Shown: positions 1 to 15,463 of the stretch, piece after piece | Position numbering within the stretch: the first letter of the stretch is position 1 | Layout: each line of letters starts with the position of its first letter | Source: Clonostachys chloroleuca | Taxonomy: Eukaryota; Ascomycota; Sordariomycetes; Hypocreales; Bionectriaceae | DNA: 64,000 bases | NCBI GenBank assembly: GCA_037952775.1 | Contig: JBANAY010000003.1 | Span: 27,094,001-27,158,000 of the forward strand | Reading direction: 5' to 3' | Position numbers and translations under genes: made by a program | Notes under the pieces: generated by a model | Told to the model about the DNA's origin: nothing | What the model saw: the letters and a program-made list of their open reading frames with translations, nothing else | Database searches by the model: none

Positions 1-325
1 TTATAGTTAATATATAGAATATTAATTATATTACTTAACTGTATATAATTATATATAATAACTAAGGGTGGTCTTTAGGTAATACAGGGGTTATTTATAA
101 TATAATATCCCCTCCTATTAGTTTTATTCTTAAGACTATATTTAGCAGTCTAGTTAGTATATTATCTAACTTCCTTTCTTTATTATTTATACTAATACTA
201 TATTATCTAGTTATATTTCTAAAATAAAAGTATTAAAAACTAAGTTATCTATAATTTATAGGAATACTTTTCTTTTTATTATTCTGAATAATCCTTCTAT
301 TATACTAGTATATTCCTACTATAAA

Positions 326-3300
326 GGTTATAGTAAGTATCAGTGGTCACCTGACAGGTCATATATACCCGCAGGAGGGCTTATTATTTAATACTGGTCC
401 AGATTATAAGCTTCCTTTTCGAAGGTTAGGAATTAATAAATCTATTAACAGCGATCTAAGTACTCTTCTCAGATAACCCTTAGTTGTATCTATAGCTATC
501 TATCAGGCTTCACCTTGATACTCTCCTTATAATACTATCTAGTACTAATATATTAATTCCTCTTCCTATTCAGGGTTAGAGACTATTAAGGGAATATACT
601 ATAGATCCAACTGCTGATTACCTGTATACCCCTAGCGAGTTAACGGATAATCTGTATATATTAATTTCACTGATAAAAGAATAAGAAGAAAAGGCCCAAC
701 AGCTTATAAGAGAGCTTTGAGACTTATAAAACAGTATAGCACTCGATAAGCTCTAAGGTTATATCTAGTAAGTAAGAGAAGTATAGCTACAAGCTGCTGC
801 CGAACTCCAAGGGGTAACTGCCCGCTAACAATAGGACCTTATCGAGCCTATTGACTAACCTACCCCGGTTGACTTATTTACCTAACCTGGGTTAATAGCC
901 AGGAATACTAGCTCGCAGGAGGAAAGCAATAGTATCTACCTACTCCTACAGGAGGTTTACAGCCTGAGGGAGAAGGTTCAAGGGATAGAGAAGGATACCC
1001 CTGGGAGGAGGTAATCCAGAACTATTTATAAGGATAATAATAAGCCTGTAGAGAGGTACAAGCGAACTAAAGGAGACCTATAGGCTAAGATCTAGATAAT
1101 AGCTCCTATATACTATAGTAAGAGCTAGGTAGAGCTTCAGGTCTATCTAGTATACCTCTAAGTAGTCTTCCTCTAAGAGAACTTTAATACTAATACTCGA
1201 AAGGTAGTATATACTAGTACTTACTTATAAGGTATAATAGAGGTATAATAGTAATACTATCTATAGAAGTACCCTATTACTACTATTTCCTAGAAGATAT
1301 ATTAGAAGTAGCTAGAGGAGGGAATTAGTAATAGTCCTATATATATAATTAAAACTATGCAGAAACTGCTGTATATAAGGCTTGTAGCAGGCCAGAAGTT
1401 TAGGTTATATACTGACTACTATGAATCTGTACTTAGCAAAATACCGGAGGAGCTCCCCGAGGTATTCTAAATAGCTCTCTTCCTAGAGATCTTACCTGTT
1501 AACTTCTATAAGCAGGTACTAAGTAAAGGGGTACCCAGTAACTAGAAGGAGCTTCTTAACTAAGGAGTTATTATAGAAATACTTATAGAGGCCTCTAAGA
1601 CTAGCAGTATAGCTTAATCTCACTCTTATCTAAGATATTATAATATAACTACTTCGTAAGAGACCTGCCTAACTGCAGATATAAGAATACTATAGAGAAG
1701 GGGTTCAGATAGAGCTAACTATAGGTAGGAATACTGGAAATATAGTAAACCGGGCTATATAAGAGATTACTATAAGGCTCCTGATTATACGGAGTGCTAA
1801 AGTAACTAGTATATAACTGAGATATATACTAAGTAGGTTAGGGGCTCTGAGCTAGATACTGTTCTATACATTCATAAAATATAATAGGATAGGGCGAGCT
1901 GTATTAACTTAAGGATAAGGAGAGTAGTACAGCTCAGGCGAGAGGGATACTGGGAAAAGGTAACTATACTGTTTAATCTATAAGCAGATATTAGTATCCT
2001 CTTAAGCTGGTTCGTAAGGAAAGGGGCTAAGCTACTGCCCGGGATAACCCTAGGGACCGTATTTAATAGATAATATATTAAGACCTTAGGGATAAAGCCT
2101 TATTTAATAGAAATTATAGATAACTGGGGAGTTATAAAGCAGATACTCTTTAAGTTTATAGTAGTAGATATTAAGGAGGATATAATTATTAGAAAACCCT
2201 AGTTTATTAATATTAATCCTTAAATATCCTGGGCGTTTAATAAATAGTATTACCCTCTGGAGTAAGCCTCTATTAAGCTAGTTGCTCAGCCTAAGTAGCT
2301 TAGGCAGATAATTAAGAATATATATATTATAATAATCTTAGTAAACCCCCTAAGTAGTACTCCTATACTTAATAGGTATAAGGAGAATATAAAGTAGCTG
2401 CTTAATAAATATACAGACTTTACAGATATCTTCTTAGAAAAGAAAGCAGCTTAATAACTACCCTTAGGAGGATAAATATATATAATTAAACTGGAAGATA
2501 GCTAAGTACTGCTATAGGGGCCTATCTATCCTCTAGTAACCAGGGAGCTAGAGGTTCTTAAGTTATATATTAAAGAGGCCCTTAAGAACAGATAGATAAG
2601 GAGGTTAACTAGCCCGGCAGGTACCCCTGTACTATTCATACCTAAGAAAGGTTCTTCTAAGCTATAACTCTGTATTAACTATTATGGTTTAAATAAAATA
2701 ATATATAAGAACTATACCCTGTTACCTCTAATCTATAAGATCCTTAACTAGCTGTATAGTACTAAGATCTTTATAAAACTAGATATAAAAGATATATATT
2801 AAAGGCTATATATTAGCGAGGGAGATAAGTAGAAGACAGTATTCAGATATAGATACAGCTACTTTGAATACCTTATTATACCCTTCAGCCTAACTAATAT
2901 ACTAGTAACCTTCTAAGAGTATATTAATAATATATTATAGTCCGAGATAGACTCTATCTGTATTATTTACCTAGATAATATTCTGGTCTATAGCAGTAAT
3001 ATTGCTTTATATATATAATATATAAAGACTATCCTGCAGAAGCTACAGGATACAGACCTGTATACTAACCTGTAAAAAATACAAATTTGCAGTTAACGAG
3101 ATATCCTTCCTTAGGTTTATTATAGGGCCCGAAGGAATACGAATAGAGGAGGAATATATCTAAGCAGTATAAGACTGGCTGGAGCCTTATAGTATAAAGG
3201 ATATATAGACCTTCCTAGGCTTTATAGGATTTTACAGGCGTTTTATAAAAAACTATAGTAAAATTATAATACTATTAACCAACCTAATACAAAGTAAATA

Positions 3301-5026
3301 CAAGGGACGCCTATTGCTTAATAATATTAAACGAGCAGCTTTCTAAGAGCTAAAGGATAGGTTTATAGACTAGCTAATTCTAATATACTTTGACCCGGAG
3401 GTATATATAAGGGTTAAGACTGATATATCAGATTTCATAATAGGAGCAGTACTTATACAGCTTGTACGAGGTAAATAGCACCCAGTTATATATCTCTCGA
3501 AGAAGCTAAGCAGGCCCTAACTTAGATATCCTATCCCTGATATAGAGATACTTATAATAGTAGAGGCTTTCTGTATATAGAGGTACTACCTAGTATATAT
3601 AGCTAACCCGGTTATAGTTATTACAGACTACTTAAATTACAGCTATCTAGCAGGTAAGAAGATACTGTTAGCTAAACAGGTAATAGTACTAGACGAGCTG
3701 GCCCTGTATAACTTTATAATTAAGTACAGACTAAGCAAATTAAACCTAGCAGACAGGCTTTTAAGAAGGTCTGACTTAGTGGATCCCTAAGCAAAGGAGG
3801 AAGTACGAAGGAGTTACCTAGATACTTTCCTCTGGTACTTCTTATATAAGGAAAGAGCAGGTAATATGCTTAAGGGAGACTTATAGGTTGGGGTATCTGA
3901 TAAGTTATTAGATCTCGACTGGTATGCTTATAGGTTAACTAGGTCGCGCCTAGTTGTAAAAGTCCTACTTACTAGGAGGGAGGGAGTTGCTAGTAAGGTA
4001 CTTACCTGCCTTCAGCTTATAACTCGGGGAACTATTAAGAATCAGCAGGGAGATTGCTGAAGTATAGCTGTAATATTATAAGTAGAAGAAAGAACCCTAA
4101 CTGAAGTACTCTTAGAAGTATAGTAAAGGGATACCTTTATAGTAAAAAAGAGAGTAGAGGCTGGGAATACCTCTGATACTACTAATAGGTATAAGTCTTA
4201 TAAGTAGCTAGTTAATAATAAAAAGTTACTGTACTACTGGGGGGAAGAAGTATTAAAAAATATATATTTATACCGCTAGATATAAGAACTGAACTCCTTT
4301 TACTATACTATAATATACCTACAGCAGATTACTAGGGAGTAAACAGAACAATATAAAGAATAGCTAAATTTTACTTTTAGCTGGGTATAAAGAGGGATAT
4401 TAAATATTATATAAAATTATACCTGATTTACTAACGTATTAATATAAGAAGGTATAAGCCCTACAGGTTCCTAGTACTACTCCTATAAGTAATACACCTG
4501 TAGTCAGAAGTATTAATAGACTTTATTACAGACCTTCTACCTGTACTAGGGCTAGGAAGCAAACTATACAATATAATACTTATTATTATAGACTGATTTA
4601 TAAAGTACTTATTATTTATTATAACCTGAAAAGCACTTAGTAGCGAGGTATTAGTAAGAATCCTGGTTAATAAAGTTTTTATACTATATAGAATCCCGGA
4701 TAGAATAGTCTTAGATAGAGTAGCGGTCTTTACAGGAGACTACTGGCGATCGTTCTGTTATCTACTTATATACTAAAGGCGCCTTAGTACTGTATTCTAC
4801 CCTTAAACGGACAGTTAAACTGAGAGAATAAACTAAGAATTACAATATTACTTAAGAGTATTTTGTACTAAAGACTAAGATAACTGGGTACAAAAGCTTG
4901 GAATAGTATAGTTTATATATAATACCTCTCCCTACTATAGTACAGGTAAGTCTCCTGCTTATTTATTATATAGATTCGAACTAAATTACCCAGGGGTAGT
5001 AATAACAGACTCAGGGGTTAATAAAA
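326..5026 (+). mobile_element. Truncated Ty3/Gypsy retrotransposon (gag-pol), RIP-killed
   Basis: Domains follow in gag-pol order in one orientation. A CCHC zinc knuckle lies at about 1732-1776, with its Cys and His codons turned to Tyr. The reverse transcriptase block (GTPVLFIPKKG...) starts at 2620. Its catalytic YLDD is now YLDN at 2968-2979, in the same frame. An RNase H motif (VKTDISDF) lies near 3412. The integrase HHCC zinc finger starts near 4318, with CLIC read as YLIY, and an integrase core start (DFITDLLP) lies near 4519. The left edge (a TGTAAGTATC-like sequence near 326, which could be an LTR start) is a guess. The 3' end and right LTR are missing because the copy abuts another element at about 5026. 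It differs from the second family (7530-15838) in sequence and is somewhat less AT-rich. Confidence 0.82.
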
Positions 5027-7529
5027 TACTCTATATAGCTAGTAAACTAATTTATTAGTAGGTTTATATTTTATAACTATAGTAATTCTAATATAATATT
5101 ATAGGAATTTAATAGTATTAGATTATATATAATATTAAATTTTTTCCTTTAGATTTTAATTATAAAGTAATTAGTCTTAGAGTTAATAATTCTATTATTA
5201 TACTTAAATAATATTCTATCTAGAGTTATCATATTATAGGACTTCTTCTTTATTCTTTATAATAAGTAGAGTTAATTAATTACTACTAGTAAGATATAGT
5301 TATATAATACTCTATAGTCTATTTATATTATAAGCTAATATCTCTTAATTTTAATATTTATAATAATATTAATTAAATTTTCTCTCTCTATAACTCCTAA
5401 GATTTTCTAATTTAATATTATTTTATTATACTATAGCTCTATTATAGATAGTTTATATTATTTTTTATCTAATTAACTTATTATTTAAGCTATTCTTACT
5501 CTTTTTTATTCTTAAATACTTATTTTAGAATATTTATAAGGATTCTTAGTTTATCTATAGAACTAGAAATAAATTATTTATATTTCCTTTTCTAATTATT
5601 TAATTTATTAATTATTATAAATATCCTATTATTAGAATAAGCTTTATTCTATTCTTTTTTATTAGTAGAGATAATTTTCTATTTCTCTATATTACTACTT
5701 TCTCTACTATCTATTAGAAATAGTATACTTTATTTATAGTATTATTTTATTTCTTCTTCCTATAGCTAGTATTACTATAGATATATTTTAGCAGGGTTTA
5801 TATTATTATTACTATATTTAGCTAGTTTTAGTACTATTATTTTAGCTTCTAAATAGTTTCTATACTTCTAGTTATAATATTATTTAATTTAGCTATTATA
5901 TTTAGCTATTACCTAATCTTTAAAATCCTTATTTTTATACTATAATTTAATTTTAGCTTTTTTATAAACCTTATATCTTAGTTTAAAATATAGTTTAGCT
6001 AGTAGTTTACTATAAGTATATTCTTTAGGATATTCTTCCAGATTTTCCTTAAAAATAATATATTATTTTATACTATATTATTAGTATATAAATTATTATA
6101 TTTATTCTATAGTATATTTATTAGGTATTCTTCTATTAGGATATAGAAAGAAATTATTCTTAGTCTTCTTTATCTAATATACTTAGTATTAATTATTATA
6201 ATAAATTATCTATAACTCTAGAGGATAGTTATATATCTATATTATCTCTATATAGATTAGTATCTTATATATACTATTACTAAGCTATATAGTACTAATA
6301 GTATTATTTCTAAAAATAACTAATTCTTCTAATATATCTAGATATTATTTCTATATTTTCTTTTAATAGTATATATAGAGCTTATTATATTTAGCTTTAA
6401 TTTCTATTTTTATCTACTAGTATTATTTTTTTTAATAGAATTTTATAGAATAACTCTATTAGTATAATAGAATATATATTTATATTTAGTAGGTAATCTA
6501 AATCCTAGAACTAGTTCCTCTTATTTAAGCTTTTCTTTAAGCTTTTAGAAAATCTATTAGATTTCTTCTTATTATTTTCTAACTATACTAAGTTTTATAT
6601 ATTTCTCAGATTCTAATACTTCTTAAAAAATAAATATATCTTTTAGAGAATACTTAAGAATTATAATAGTTATAAGTATTTCTTTAATTTTATATATTAT
6701 TTCTAAAACTTTAGTATTAGTTTTCCTAATTACTTCTAATTACTTTTTACTATCTTTAGTAGGTTTTTAATCTTTCTTCTTATCTTTTTTAGATTCTGGA
6801 TATTAGGATAAAATATATCTAACCTTATTATAATTATAATATTTATATTTCTCTATAGCTTCTAGCTCTATAGGTTCTATATATATCCTAGAAGCTATAG
6901 TATACTACTATTATAGTTTTCTAATATTAGTAAAATAGATTATCTTTCTATTATAGATTTACTAATAATATTACTAGTTATTAATTCTTATAACTATAGT
7001 TATATATTTATAAATACTTTTTAACTTATCTTCCTTATATAGTTCTTCTTAAACTTCCTTCTTAAGTTAGTTAAAATAATAAAATATAGTATATTCCTTA
7101 TTTTATTTAGTTTTAACTAGTAGCTAGAGATAATAACTACTAAAGGTAGAATATAATCCCTTCTAAATAAGTATATTAATTTTATATTCTATCTTATACT
7201 TTTTATTTTAAATACTAAAAGTTTATTTAAGAACTTCTATAAAATAATTAAAGCTTATTATAATATTAATAGTTTATTAACTTCTTTATCTACTAAGATA
7301 TTCCCTTATAATAGATTTAAACTAGTTAAGTATAACTCCTTTAAGTTATAAGTAGGTATATATAATCTTTCTTTTACTAGTATTAAATATAATAGGAAAA
7401 TAGTTAAAGTATATTTAGAGTTAGATTATAAATCCTTAAAGTTTATTTTAGATCCTATTAAATATCTCAGATAGTAGTAGCTTAAATAGTTATTCTAGCT
7501 CTCTTCTTTAAATAATAGTTATAGCTTAA
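5027..7529 (-). mobile_element. Chromovirus copy A, distal part (gag/pol fragment)
   Basis: This segment is the reverse complement of about 8235-11526 of the full-length element downstream: gag, zinc knuckle, and start of pol. For example, 7180-7524 matches 8240-8600 inverted, and 5030-5400 matches 11040-11525 inverted. It continues at 15839 beyond the inserted element, so 5027-7529 and 15839-16401 are two halves of one older copy. Its pol is cut off at about 5027 against the + strand Gypsy copy. It lacks the 768-bp insert found at 9104-9871, so it preserves the empty site of that insertion. Differences from the full-length copy are largely C/T and G/A transitions. Confidence 0.85.
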
Positions 7530-7904
7530 TATTATGAACAAAGGCTACCTTCAGGCCGCAGGAAGTTATATATAAGGTAGACAGTATTAACCTACCTCAG
7601 CAACTAATAAAGATAACTTTACTTTGAATAAGTAAAGTCTTAAGTAAAGACTATTATAAATACTCTAGTAAATATACTAGTATATATATATATTTATTTC
7701 TATAGCTTAGATACTCTTCTAGATAGTTATTAATAATATTATCTATATATCTATTACTACTAGCTCTATAATACTTATATATTAATAGTAACTTGTATTA
7801 TATAGCCTAAGATAACCTAATTATACTACTCAGAATAATACTCTAATTAGTTTAACCCTAACCTACCCTAGACCCTATTTAGTATAAGTTAACTAACTAT
7901 TATA
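7530..7904 (+). repeat. 5' LTR of chromovirus B (375 bp)
   Basis: It is the direct repeat of 15464-15838 with the same length. It begins TATTATGAACAAAGG and ends ACTATTATA, which reads as a RIP-altered TG...CA terminus. Mismatches to the other LTR are almost all C/T or G/A, in both directions. Confidence 0.9.
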
Positions 7905-9103
7905 TATTAATAACTCTTATTCAGTTAATTACCTTATCTTAATCACTATATAATAATAAAGAAGATATTATAGCTACTATAGTACCCTAAGCCTAGTAAT
8001 AGTATATTTCTACTGCTAATAATAACCTACCTGCTCTAACTATTAAGGATAATACTATAGATAAAGATAGTAATAATAGTAGTAAGGATAATAATAATAA
8101 TTATACTAAGGAAATATAACTCTTATAAGACTAAGTTAACTAACTTAATATATACCTTATAGATACCTGCTAGGAGTTAGCTAATATAATAAACCTTATA
8201 ATATAGTAAGCTGCTATAAATACTAACCTTTATACTTAAGCTATAACTATAGTCTAAGGAAGAGAGCTAGGATAACTGCTTAAGCTACTACTACCTGAGA
8301 TATTTAATAGAACCTAAGATAAACTCTAGGGATTTATAATTTAACTCTAAGTATATTTTAACTACTTCCCTATTATACTTAATACTAGTAAAAGGAAGAT
8401 TATATATACCTACTTATAACTTAAGGGAGTTATACTTAACTAGTTTGAACCTGTTATAAGGGAATATCTTAGTGGATAAGGAAGCTAATAAACTATTAAT
8501 ATTATAATAAGTTTTAATTACTTTATAGAAGTTCTTAAGTAAACCTTTAGTATTTAAGATAAGAAGTATAAAGTAGAATATAAAATTAATATACTTATCT
8601 AGAAAGGATTATATTTAACCTTTAGTACTTAATATCTCTAGCTATTAGCTAAAACTGGATAGGATAAGGAATATACTATATCTTACTACTTTAACTAACT
8701 TAAGAAGGAAGTTTAAGAAGAACTATATAAAGAAGATAGGCTAAAAAGTATTTATAAATATATAACTATAGCTATAAGAATTAATAACCAGTAATATTAT
8801 TAGTAAACCTATAATAGGAAAATAATCTATTTTACTAATACTGAAAAACTATAATAGTAGTATACTACAGCCTCTAGGATATATATAGGACCTATAGAGC
8901 TAGGAGCTATAGAGAAATATAAATACTATAATTATAATAAGATTAGATATATTTTACCCTAATATCCAGAACTAAAGAAAGATAAGAAGAAAGATTAGAA
9001 ACCTGCTAAGGATAGTAAGAAGTAATTAGGAGTAATTAGGAAAACTAATACTAAAGTTTTAGGAATAATATATAAAATTAACTAAGGAGAAACTCCTATA
9101 ACT

Positions 9104-9871
9104 TTTGAAAGGTCAAGGTCTCCAGTATAGGGTAGACTAGCTGTAGGGTAAGCTGGGTCTAGGGTAGATAAAGCCTATAGGGTAGGCTCCGAAATACTAG
9201 AGAAGGATCGTTTGAAAAGATATAGTAGAAGGTGCGGGCTCTATAAGAGAAAATAAAGCTCTATTAGCTACAGGGTAGCTAAGAAAGATAGACTGTAGGG
9301 TAGATAAAAGAGTATATTGGTGACTTATAGAATCTCTATTTAGCAGGGAGGAAGCCCTGTACTTATAGGTATTTCTAGGCTGTAAGGGCCCTGAAGATAA
9401 TATGTTGCTTTCTGTAATACGGGCTCGTAACCGCTATAAGGTTCTCGTACAGAGGGATACGAGGCCGCTAATGCAGATGCTACAGCGGATACGAAGTCCG
9501 CTAATGCAGCTGCTATAGTGGTTACGAGGTTTACTAAACTAAGTGCTAAGGTTCTTGTACAGCGGATATGAGGTCTGCTAATGCAAGCGCTGCAGCGGAT
9601 ACGAAGTCCGCTAATGCAGCTGCTTCAGCGTAATACGGGATCGGTAGCACGGATGCTACAGCAGCTGTTACAGCGGTTGTAACCGCTAACGCAATTGCCC
9701 CAACGGGCAGCTACAGTAGGTTAGGCTAGTGGCTTCAGAGGGCTTCCAGCTTTGGAGAGCCCTAAGTTAGTTATTTCATTCCCCCTTACCCTATACTAAT
9801 TATATATTATTTGATTAATTAATATAGGGTAATCTTAATCTACCCTATAGTCTATAGGGTAAATCTCAATA
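9104..9871. mobile_element. 768-bp weakly mutated insert inside chromovirus B
   Basis: The sequence here is absent from the corresponding site of copy A (near 6640), and the flanks ATAACT at 9098-9103 and 9872-9877 look like a 6-bp target duplication. GC content is far higher than around it and CpG is common. Both ends carry many copies of TAGGGTA in direct and inverted form (from about 9125 and up to about 9862), and the middle holds imperfect repeats of the type AGCGGATACGAAGTCCGC (about 9450-9640). There is no long open frame. The features fit a non-autonomous DNA transposon with subterminal repeats (hAT- or MITE-like), but the family is not identified. It either landed after RIP of its host element or escaped RIP as a low-copy sequence. 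Confidence 0.7.
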
Positions 9872-12800
9872 ATAACTACTATAATTCCTAAGTATCCTTT
9901 AAGAGATATATCTATTTTCTAAGAAGTACTAGAACCTGAGGAATATATAAAACTCAGTATAGCTAGGAAATAATAAGAAGAAATCCAGTAGATCTTCTAA
10001 GAGCTTAAGGAAAAGCTTAAATAAGGGGAACTAGTCCTAGGATTTAGACTACCTACTAAATATAAATATATATTCTACTATACTAATAGAGTTATTCTAT
10101 AAAACCCTACTAAGAAAGAATAATATTAGTAGATAAGGATAGAAATTAAAGCTGAATATAGTGAACTCTATATATACTATTAAGAGAAGATATAGGAATA
10201 ATATCTAGATATATTAGAAGAACTAGTTATTTTTAGAAATAATACTATTAATACTATATAGCTCGGTAATAATATATATAAGATACTAATCTATATAAAG
10301 ATAATATAGATATATAACTACCCTCTGGAATTATAGATAACTTATTATAATAATTAATACTAAGTATATTAAATAGAGAAAACTAAGAATAATTTCTTTC
10401 TATACTCTAATAGAAGGATATTTAATAAATATACTATAGAATAGATATAATAATTTATATACTAATAATAGGGTATAAAATAATATACTATCTTTAAGGA
10501 GAACTTAGAAGAATACCCTGAAGAATATATCTATAGTAAACTACTAGTAGAATTATATACTAAACTAAGGTATAAGGTTTATAAGAAGGCTAAAATTAAA
10601 TTATAGTATAAAAATAAGAATTTTAAAGATTAAGTAATAGCTAAATATAATAGTTAAATTAAATAATACTATAACTAGAAGTATAGGAACTATCTAGAAG
10701 CTAAAATAATAGTACTAGAACTAGTTAAGTATAGTAATAATAATATAAACCCTATTAAAATATACCTCTAATAGTATTAGTAATAGGAAGAAGAAATAAG
10801 ATAATACTGTAAATAAGGTATATTATCCCTAATAGATAGTAAAGAAAGTAGTAATATAAAGGAATAAGAAATTACTTCTACTAATAAGAAAGAATAGGAT
10901 AAAGCTTACTCTAATAATAGAATACCTATAATAATTAATAAACTAAATAATTAGAAAAAGAAATATAAATAATTTATCCCTAGTTCTATAGATAAACTAA
11001 AAACCCTTATAGATATTTTAAAATAGGTACTTAAGAACAAAGAAGAGTAAGAATAGCTTAAATAATAAATTAACTACGTAAAAAATAATATAAACTATCT
11101 ATAATAGAGCTATAGTATAGTAGAATAATATTAAATTAGAAGACTCTAGGAGCTATTAAAGGAGGAAATTTAATTAATATTATTATAGGTATTAAGATTA
11201 AGGGATACTAGCTTATAGTATAAATAGACTGTAGAGTATTATATAATTATATCTTATTAGTAGTAATTAACTAACTCTACTTACTATAGAGAATAAAGAA
11301 GAAGTCCTATAATATTATAACTCCAGATAGAATATTATTTAAATATAATAATAGAATTATTAACTCTAAGACTAATTACTTTATAATTAAAATCTAAGGG
11401 AAAGAATTTAATATTATATATAACTTAATACTATTAAATTCCTATAATATTATATTAGGATTACTATAGTTATAAAATATAAACCTACTAATAGACTAGT
11501 TTACTAGCTATATAGAGTAGAGGGATACTCTTATAAACCTATATTAGGATTAATAGAAATTAGAATTTTATTAGATATTAGAAGGATATAATAACTCCTT
11601 AATAACTAAAAGTACTACTATAAAAAACTAAAATAATAACTTATAATAATAAGTAGATATAGTAGTTATAGCTTTAATAGTACTATAATCTGGTATACTA
11701 AAGAATCTATCCTGCTAAGAATTATAATAAATAAAATAAATCTTAGGCTAGATATAAAAATTAGAATAACCCCTAGAAATAGATTTTATTAATTAGATAT
11801 ATATAATAAATTAATAAAAATATAACTATAATATTAAGTTTAATCTATAGTATAAATAAGTAAGAAAAGAATAACTATAAAAAGATAAAGAGGAATACTT
11901 TAAAAAAGAAAGACTGGATTATATTCTAAAGGAATACTGAAAATATAATAAGCTATTTAAAAAAACCCTAGAAACCAGATTACTATAGTATAGCTAATAG
12001 GACTATAAAATTTCTATTATTAATAGAGGAGAACTAGCTTTCTATAAACTCTATAACCTTATAGAACCTTAATTATAAATACTCTATAAATATATTAATA
12101 ATATATTAGTAAAAAGCTATATATAGTTATTAATTTTATCTACAGAATACCCTATAATATTTATACCTAAGAAAAATAGTAAACTCTGTTTAATTATTAA
12201 TTATTACTAGCTAAATAAGATTATATATAAAGATAGGATACTCTTACTACTAATTATAGAACTTAGAGACTAGTTATAGAGTAAATAGTAGTTTACTATA
12301 CTAGACCTAAAGGGAGCTTATAACTTAATATAAATTAAAGAGGGAGATAAATAGAAAACAGTATTTAGAATAAAGTTTAACTTATATAAGTATCTTATTA
12401 TACCCTTCAGACTAATAAATATATCTATAATATTCTAATAAATAATTAATTAAATACTCTAGGAGTATCTTAATATCTTTATAGTTATATATCTTAATAA
12501 TATTTTAATATTCTTAGATAATCTAGATATATATAAGGAATATATATATAAGGTCTTAAAGAAACTAGAAAATATAAATCTCCTAGTAGAATCTAAGAAA
12601 AGTTAGTTTTATATTAAGGAAGTTAACTTCCTAGGATATACTATTTAATCTAATAAAATATAAATAGAGAAAAGTAAAATTACTATAGTTTCTAAATAGA
12701 AGGAACTAATAAATATTAAAGAAGTATAAGCCTTCCTCAGATTTACTAATTACTACTAATAATTTATTAAAAACTATAGAAAGATTACTATACTACTATA

Positions 12801-15463
12801 TAATCTAATAAGGAAAGAAAAGGAATTTTAATAGAATTTAAAATATTAGTAAGTATTTACTAATATTAAACTCTATATAACTAATAAACCTATACTATAG
12901 ATATTTAATCTGAATAAGAAAGTAGAATTTAAAACTAATACTTTAGACTTTATAATTAATATATAAATCAGCTAAAGAGATAATAAAGATAGACTATACC
13001 CTATAGCGTTCTAGTTAAAGAAGCTATATAGTATAGAACTTAACTACCCTATCTATAATAAAGAATTTATAGCTATTATATATATATTTAAAGAGTTTAA
13101 ATACTACTGCCTAAGAATATAATATAAGGTTAAGGTATATATAGACTATAAGAATATTTAGTACTTTACTATAACTTAATAACTTAATAGATAATAAATA
13201 TACTATACTAAATACTTATCTAAGTTTAACTATAAAATTATATATTAAAAAGGATTAGAAAACAGATAAGCTAATACTTTTAGCTAGAAACCTAAGTATA
13301 AATAAATAATCCTAAAAACTAGCAGATAACTATTTTTAATAAATAATAAAGGATATTTAGTATAATAAACTTTAGGTACTATACTAAGAGAAATAGTATA
13401 TACTAAGGTCTAGATAGAAGCTATATTAGATATAAAAATACTATAATAAAATATAAGAATAGTACTTATTAAAGAAATCTATAAGTACTTACTCTTAGGA
13501 TATTAAGAAATTAAGAAAATATTTAATAGGATAAAATAATATTATAATTACCCTAGTCTATAAAAAGATATATAAACTATAGTTTCAGAATATAATATTT
13601 ATATATAAATTAAATCTATAAGATATAAACTATATAAAGAACTTAAGCTAATTATAATACTAGAATAACTATAGTAATTAATATCCTTTAACTATATTAT
13701 TAAGCTATTATTATTAATAGAACCTATAATAGGAGTATAGTATAATAGTATTTTAATTATTATTAATAGACTTATAAAGTATAAATATTTTATTCTATAT
13801 AAAGAGGTAAGCTCTACAGAAGACCTTATATACTAATTCCTATAATATATAGTTAGTTACTATAGACTATCTAAAGAAATAATCTTAGATAGAGGAATAA
13901 TATTTACCTCTAAATTTTAATAATTACTTATAGTATAAATAGGTACTAAGTATAAGCTTTTAATAGCTTACTATCCCTAGAGTAATAGATAAATAGAATA
14001 TTTAAACTAAATATTAAAATAATACTTATAAGTATATATTAATTATAAATAAGATAATTAGATATAATTATTATCTATAGTACAGATTATATATAATAGT
14101 TTAGTATAAGAATCTACCTAGCTTATACCTATATATATAAACTATAGCTATAAATCAGAATTCCAGAACTAATAAATACTTAATAGACTAGATATACCTG
14201 CTGCTATACTTATAAAAGAAATACTATACTTATTATATATAGAAATAAAAATAGAATTAAAATTTATCTAGGAAAGAATAAAGAAATACTATAATAAAAT
14301 AAGATTAAAGAGACTAATCTTAAAGGAGGGAGATAAAGTCTACTTACTTTATAAAAATATTATAATAATATAACTAAGTAATAAATTAAACTATAAAAAA
14401 CTTAGACTATTTAAAATTAAGAATAAAAAATCAGATACTAACTATAAATTATTACTACTGGATATAATATATATCTACTTAGTTTTTTATATTTTATTAT
14501 TTAAAAAAGTATTAGAAAATACTCTAGATTAAGATTATCTAATTAAGATCTATAAAGAAGAATATAAGCTAGAAAAAATACTAAAAAAGAAAGTTAGAAA
14601 TAGATAAATATTCTACTTTATTAAATAGAAAGGGTATACTAATAATAATAATATATAGGAACCTGCTAAATATCTAAAGAACTACTAGTAGCTTATCTGC
14701 TAGTTCTACCAGAAGAAGAAGGATTAGTAATACTACCTTAAGTAATATTACTAAAAAGATCCTCTATAAAAGAATTAAAGGAGAAGCTAGAAAAATTAAC
14801 TGCCTCTATAGTATAAGTACTCTGGATTTAGAATACTAGCTTATTCTCTTAAGCCTGGATATACTCTAATTCCTCCTAATAATTTTTCTCTTCTACTTCT
14901 TTCTGCTCCTCCTCTTCTAATACTTCTATATTATCTAGACCCTTCTTTAGTATCTTTATACCCTTTTTATAAAGCTGCTTCTATATTTTCTATAAATAGG
15001 AAATTTATATAAAAGCCTTAGCTAATACTACCTTAGCTTAGAACTCTTTATCCTTAAGATAAGAAAGCTCCTTATTAATTTTCTTAACTATATAATTAGT
15101 AGTTATAATAATACTAGTTATAAAAATATACTTACTTAATAATATTAGAGATTATAAGTAATTATATAAATAACCTAAATAATAATAAGTTATATAATAA
15201 CTAATATTCAGAATAATAATATATAAAGTATCCTTCTTAATATAATAAGAATATAGAAGAACCTTAAAACTATATATAATAATATATTCTGACTTTTAGA
15301 TATAATTATATACTAATTCAGATTTCTTTTATTTTAATATATAGCTGGATATTTTATCAGTAGGTAATCACTATATAAAATAAATACAGAACTAAGTATA
15401 TATATTAATAGTATAATATAATAAAATAGCCTTAAGAATAAAACTAATAGGGAGGGAGTATTA

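Noticed and set aside
9430..9640. CRISPR-like array of short repeats
   Set aside because: The repeats are imperfect, overlapping and lack unique spacers; the genome is eukaryotic and the unit belongs to the 768-bp insert.
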